From: Halothece sp964463655
GTDB taxonomy: Bacteria > Cyanobacteriota > Cyanobacteriia > Cyanobacteriales > Rubidibacteraceae
DNA length: 6,940 nt
Reading direction: 5' to 3'
NCBI GenBank assembly: GCA_964463655.1
Contig: CAYXDG010000118.1
Coordinates: 1 to 6,940 of the forward strand
Shown here: one piece after another, positions 4,722 to 6,940 of the stretch
Position numbering within the stretch: the first letter of the stretch is position 1
How the letters are laid out: each line of letters opens with the position of its first letter
Notes under the pieces: generated by a model
Databases searched by the model: none
The model's input: only the letters and a program-made list of their open reading frames with translations
Told to the model about the DNA's origin: nothing
Made by a program: the position numbers and the translations under genes

Positions 4722-6827
4722 ATGACAAGTACAGCCACAAAACCCAATCCCTTACTCATTGGCGAAGGATTACCCCCATTCCCTGAAATTCAACCGCATC
4801 ATGTAGTGAGTGGAATCAAACAACTGTTAGCTGAACTCGACAGCGAACTCACTCACCTCGAAAACACAGTTACTCCCACGTGGGAAGGAGTGGTCGAACC
4901 CCTCACCGCGATCGAGGAACGGTTAACGTGGAGTTGGGGAATCATTAGCCATCTTATGGGCGTGAAAAATAGCGAGGAACTGCGGGAAGCGTACGAAACC
5001 GTACAACCTGAAGTGGTCAAGTTTATTAATAAACTCAATCAAAGCAAACCCATTTATGAAGCGTTTAAGGCAATCCGCAACAGCGAAGAATGGAATCGTC
5101 TTGACCCCGCACAACAGCGCATTGTTCAGTCTTCCTTGCAAGATGCGGAACTGTCTGGAGTCGGTTTAGAAGGAGAAACCAAGGAACGCTTTAACGCCAT
5201 TCAACTGGAGTTAGCGGATATCTCCACTCAGTTTTCCAATCATGTCCTTGATGCGACTAAGGCCTTTAAGCTGAAACTGACCACCCCTGAAGAAGTGGCG
5301 GGTTTACCCCAAAGCGCCCTCAATCTTGCCGCACAAACCGCCCGTCAGGAGGGAGACGAAAACGCCACAGCAGAAAATGGCCCCTGGGTGATTACTCTCG
5401 ATTTTCCCAGTTTTGTTCCCTTCTTGAAACATAGCCAGCGCCGAGACTTGCGGGAAAAAGTCTATCGGGTGTATATTACTCGCGCTTCTAGCGGGAAGTT
5501 GGACAATCGATCGATCATTGAACGTATCCTAACGTTACGAAAAGAGAAAGCCTATATTCTCGGTTTTGAAAACTATGCTCGTTTGAGTTTAGCGCGGAAA
5601 ATGGCCCCCAGTGTAGAAGCAGTAGAAAAGTTATTGGAAGAGTTGCGTCAAGCGAGTTATGATGCTGCGGTGTCTGAACAGGAAGAACTGAAAGCCTTTG
5701 CCAAGAGTCAGGGCGCACCAGAAGCAGATGATCTCAAACATTGGGATATTAATTTTTGGGCGGAACGTCAACGGGAAGAAAAGTTTGCTTTTAACGCCGA
5801 AGAGTTGCGTCCCTATTTCCCCTTGTCACAGGTGTTAAATGGCTTATTTCGCATCACTCAACAGTTGTTTGGGGTGACGATTACTGCAGCCGATGGGGAA
5901 GCACCTGTTTGGCATGAAGATGTCCGCTATTTTCGTATTTTAAGCGAAGAGGGAAACGCGATCGCGCATTTTTATCTCGATCCCTATTCTCGTCCCGCAG
6001 AAAAGCGTGGGGGTGCGTGGATGGATGAATGTATCAACCGTCGCAAGATGAAAACTTCTACAGGAGAGGAAAGCACTCGCTTACCTGTGGCTTATCTCCA
6101 ATGCAATCAAACTCCCCCTGTGGACAATCAACCCAGCTTAATGACCTTTGAAGAGGTAGAAACCCTTTTCCATGAGTTTGGACATGGTTTACAACATATG
6201 TTAACCCAAGTGGATTATCCTGGCGCTGCGGGGATTAATAATGTGGAATGGGATGCGGTTGAGTTACCCAGTCAGTTTATGGAAAACTGGTGCTATCATC
6301 GCCCTACCCTGTTCTCAATGGCGAAACATTACGAGACTGGAGAACCCTTGCCAGAAGAATACTATCAGAAACTTTTGGCAGCGCGGAACTATCGTAGCGG
6401 TTCAGCGATGTTGCGTCAACTGTACTTCAGTTTCCTCGATCTCGAACTCCATGCCCATTATAATCCTGAAAGTGGCGAAACCCCCCATCAAGTGCGCGAT
6501 CGCGTTGCAAAGACGACCACGGTCATGTCTCCTCTTCCTGAAGATGCTTTCTTATGCACTTTTGGACATATCTTTGCGGGAGGCTATGCAGCAGGCTACT
6601 ATAGCTATAAATGGGCAGAAGTCCTCAGTGCTGATGCTTTTGCTGCTTTTGAAGAAGTGGGATTAGAGGATGATTCTGCTTTGGCAAAGGTTGGCAAACA
6701 GTTCCGTGATACTGTCTTAGGATTAGGGGGTTCGGTGCATCCGATGGAAGTGTTCAAACAGTTTCGGGGACGAGAACCGAAAACTGAACCCTTGTTAAGA
6801 CATAGCGGTTTAGCAGCAGTTTCATAA
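4722..6827 (+). CDS. prlC: Oligopeptidase A (M3 family zinc metallopeptidase)
   Basis: This 701-residue enzyme is an M3A thimet oligopeptidase/oligopeptidase A homologue (E. coli PrlC/OpdA is 680 residues). Such enzymes are cytosolic and cut short peptides, finishing the breakdown of proteins and cleaved signal peptides; plant organellar relatives degrade targeting peptides. The zinc site is intact: HEFGH at 484-488 supplies both histidines and the catalytic glutamate E485, and E514 in VEWDAVELPSQFMENW is the third ligand at the expected distance. The glycine/tyrosine-rich substrate loop HIFAGGYAAGYYSYKW (616-631) is also present, as is the family N-terminal helical domain starting LLIGEGLPPFPEIQPHHV. 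No signal peptide or membrane span is seen. An in-frame TGA at 4704-4706 limits the start to ATG 4722; the Shine-Dalgarno is weak. Two HIP1 sites lie within the gene (5958, 6496). Substrates in this organism are inferred from the family only. Confidence 0.96.
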   Translation: MTSTATKPNPLLIGEGLPPFPEIQPHHVVSGIKQLLAELDSELTHLENTVTPTWEGVVEPLTAIEERLTWSWGIISHLMGVKNSEELREAYETVQPEVVKFINKLNQSKPIYEAFKAIRNSEEWNRLDPAQQRIVQSSLQDAELSGVGLEGETKERFNAIQLELADISTQFSNHVLDATKAFKLKLTTPEEVAGLPQSALNLAAQTARQEGDENATAENGPWVITLDFPSFVPFLKHSQRRDLREKVYRVYITRASSGKLDNRSIIERILTLRKEKAYILGFENYARLSLARKMAPSVEAVEKLLEELRQASYDAAVSEQEELKAFAKSQGAPEADDLKHWDINFWAERQREEKFAFNAEELRPYFPLSQVLNGLFRITQQLFGVTITAADGEAPVWHEDVRYFRILSEEGNAIAHFYLDPYSRPAEKRGGAWMDECINRRKMKTSTGEESTRLPVAYLQCNQTPPVDNQPSLMTFEEVETLFHEFGHGLQHMLTQVDYPGAAGINNVEWDAVELPSQFMENWCYHRPTLFSMAKHYETGEPLPEEYYQKLLAARNYRSGSAMLRQLYFSFLDLELHAHYNPESGETPHQVRDRVAKTTTVMSPLPEDAFLCTFGHIFAGGYAAGYYSYKWAEVLSADAFAAFEEVGLEDDSALAKVGKQFRDTVLGLGGSVHPMEVFKQFRGREPKTEPLLRHSGLAAVS

Positions 6828-6840
6828 ACCCCTTGTTATT

Positions 6841-6865
6841 GCCCCCAATGGCCTGATTTGGGGGC
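6841..6865 (+). terminator. Candidate terminator after prlC
   Basis: GCCCCCAA (6841-6848) pairs perfectly with TTGGGGGC (6858-6865) around a nine-base loop, 13 bases after the prlC stop. The stem is strong, but the following CGCTTACC... is not a T-run, so this is an atypical terminator or an mRNA 3'-end stabiliser. Confidence 0.55.
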
Positions 6866-6886
6866 GCTTACCTAAAAATTGGGTCT

Positions 6887-6913
6887 AAAGCCTCGTCCTT
6901 CTAGGACGACTTT
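6887..6913. repeat. Hairpin resembling an IS200/IS605-type element end
   Basis: TCGTCCT (6893-6899) pairs with AGGACGA (6903-6909) around a three-base loop; AAAG/CTTT extends the stem past a two-base CC bulge. Read on the minus strand it gives GTCGTCCTAGAAGGACGAGG then CTTTAGACCC, similar to my recollection of right ends of cyanobacterial IS200/IS605 (tnpB) elements. A short minus-strand frame ends in TAA at 6914-6912, where such a gene might stop, but only eight codons are visible. It could equally be a terminator hairpin for either side. Confidence 0.4.
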
Positions 6914-6940
6914 AATTGATTCTTAGCAATTCAACTAATT

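Larger units (their letters stand above)
225..6503. repeat. Nine HIP1 octamers (GCGATCGC)
   Basis: Exact GCGATCGC palindromes start at 225, 288, 568, 1095, 3414, 4409, 4671, 5958 and 6496. By chance about 0.1 would be expected in a window this long, so the enrichment is real. HIP1 is a hallmark of many cyanobacterial genomes. Copies fall both inside genes (acyltransferase, reductase, peptidase) and in spacers. None occurs between 1103 and 3413, a stretch that contains all of ndhH. Near-matches such as GCGATCGA at 1761 are present there. The entry spans the first to the last copy and is not one continuous element. Confidence 0.95.

Noticed and set aside
6241..6666. 141-codon plus-strand open frame inside prlC
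   Set aside because: It overlaps the zinc-site region of the peptidase in another frame, and its translation has no coherent domain; it is a shadow of a well-supported gene.
1..6940. CRISPR array, tRNA/rRNA, toxin-antitoxin, phage or defence genes
   Set aside because: No regularly spaced repeats, cloverleaf-like sequences or matching protein motifs were seen on either strand.

Overview
The window is ordinary chromosomal DNA from a cyanobacterium. The evidence is a 31-residue cytochrome b6f PetL-like subunit, an NdhH subunit of the photosynthetic NDH-1 complex with its standard length of 394 residues, and nine exact copies of the octamer GCGATCGC (HIP1), which is strongly over-represented in many cyanobacterial genomes. 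The genus cannot be fixed from the sequence. GC content looks intermediate, and the dense HIP1 signal suits many unicellular and filamentous lineages.

Layout, left to right. A tiny plus-strand petL (31-126) ends in a clean intrinsic terminator (138-170). It converges on a minus-strand FemAB-like/DUF482 N-acyltransferase gene (336-1547). A 210-base gap holds a hairpin suited to ending the next gene. The minus-strand ndhH (1758-2942) follows. A 258-base divergent spacer carries candidate promoters in both directions. On the plus strand beyond it lie an unrecognised 51-residue single-span membrane protein (3201-3356), a 275-base repeat-rich spacer, an aldo/keto reductase resembling plant chloroplast pyridoxal reductase (3632-4630), and a full-length M3 family oligopeptidase A (4722-6827). 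The last 113 bases hold two hairpins. The second resembles the ends of IS200/IS605-type elements and may mark a mobile element lying beyond the window.

How the genes relate. PetL and NdhH both serve thylakoid electron transport: b6f is the quinol-plastocyanin step, and NDH-1 feeds electrons into plastoquinone for respiration and cyclic flow. They are not in one operon here. The acyltransferase, reductase and peptidase are housekeeping or metabolic genes with no evident joint pathway. The reductase and peptidase are co-directional, 91 bases apart, and could share a transcript.

I found no CRISPR array, tRNA, rRNA, toxin-antitoxin pair, phage gene or defence system. The points worth a second look are small: the unrecognised membrane miniprotein whose tail is made of a heptamer repeat, the repeat-laden spacer before the reductase, a 26-base-offset duplication across the acyltransferase stop codon, and the possible mobile-element end at the right edge.
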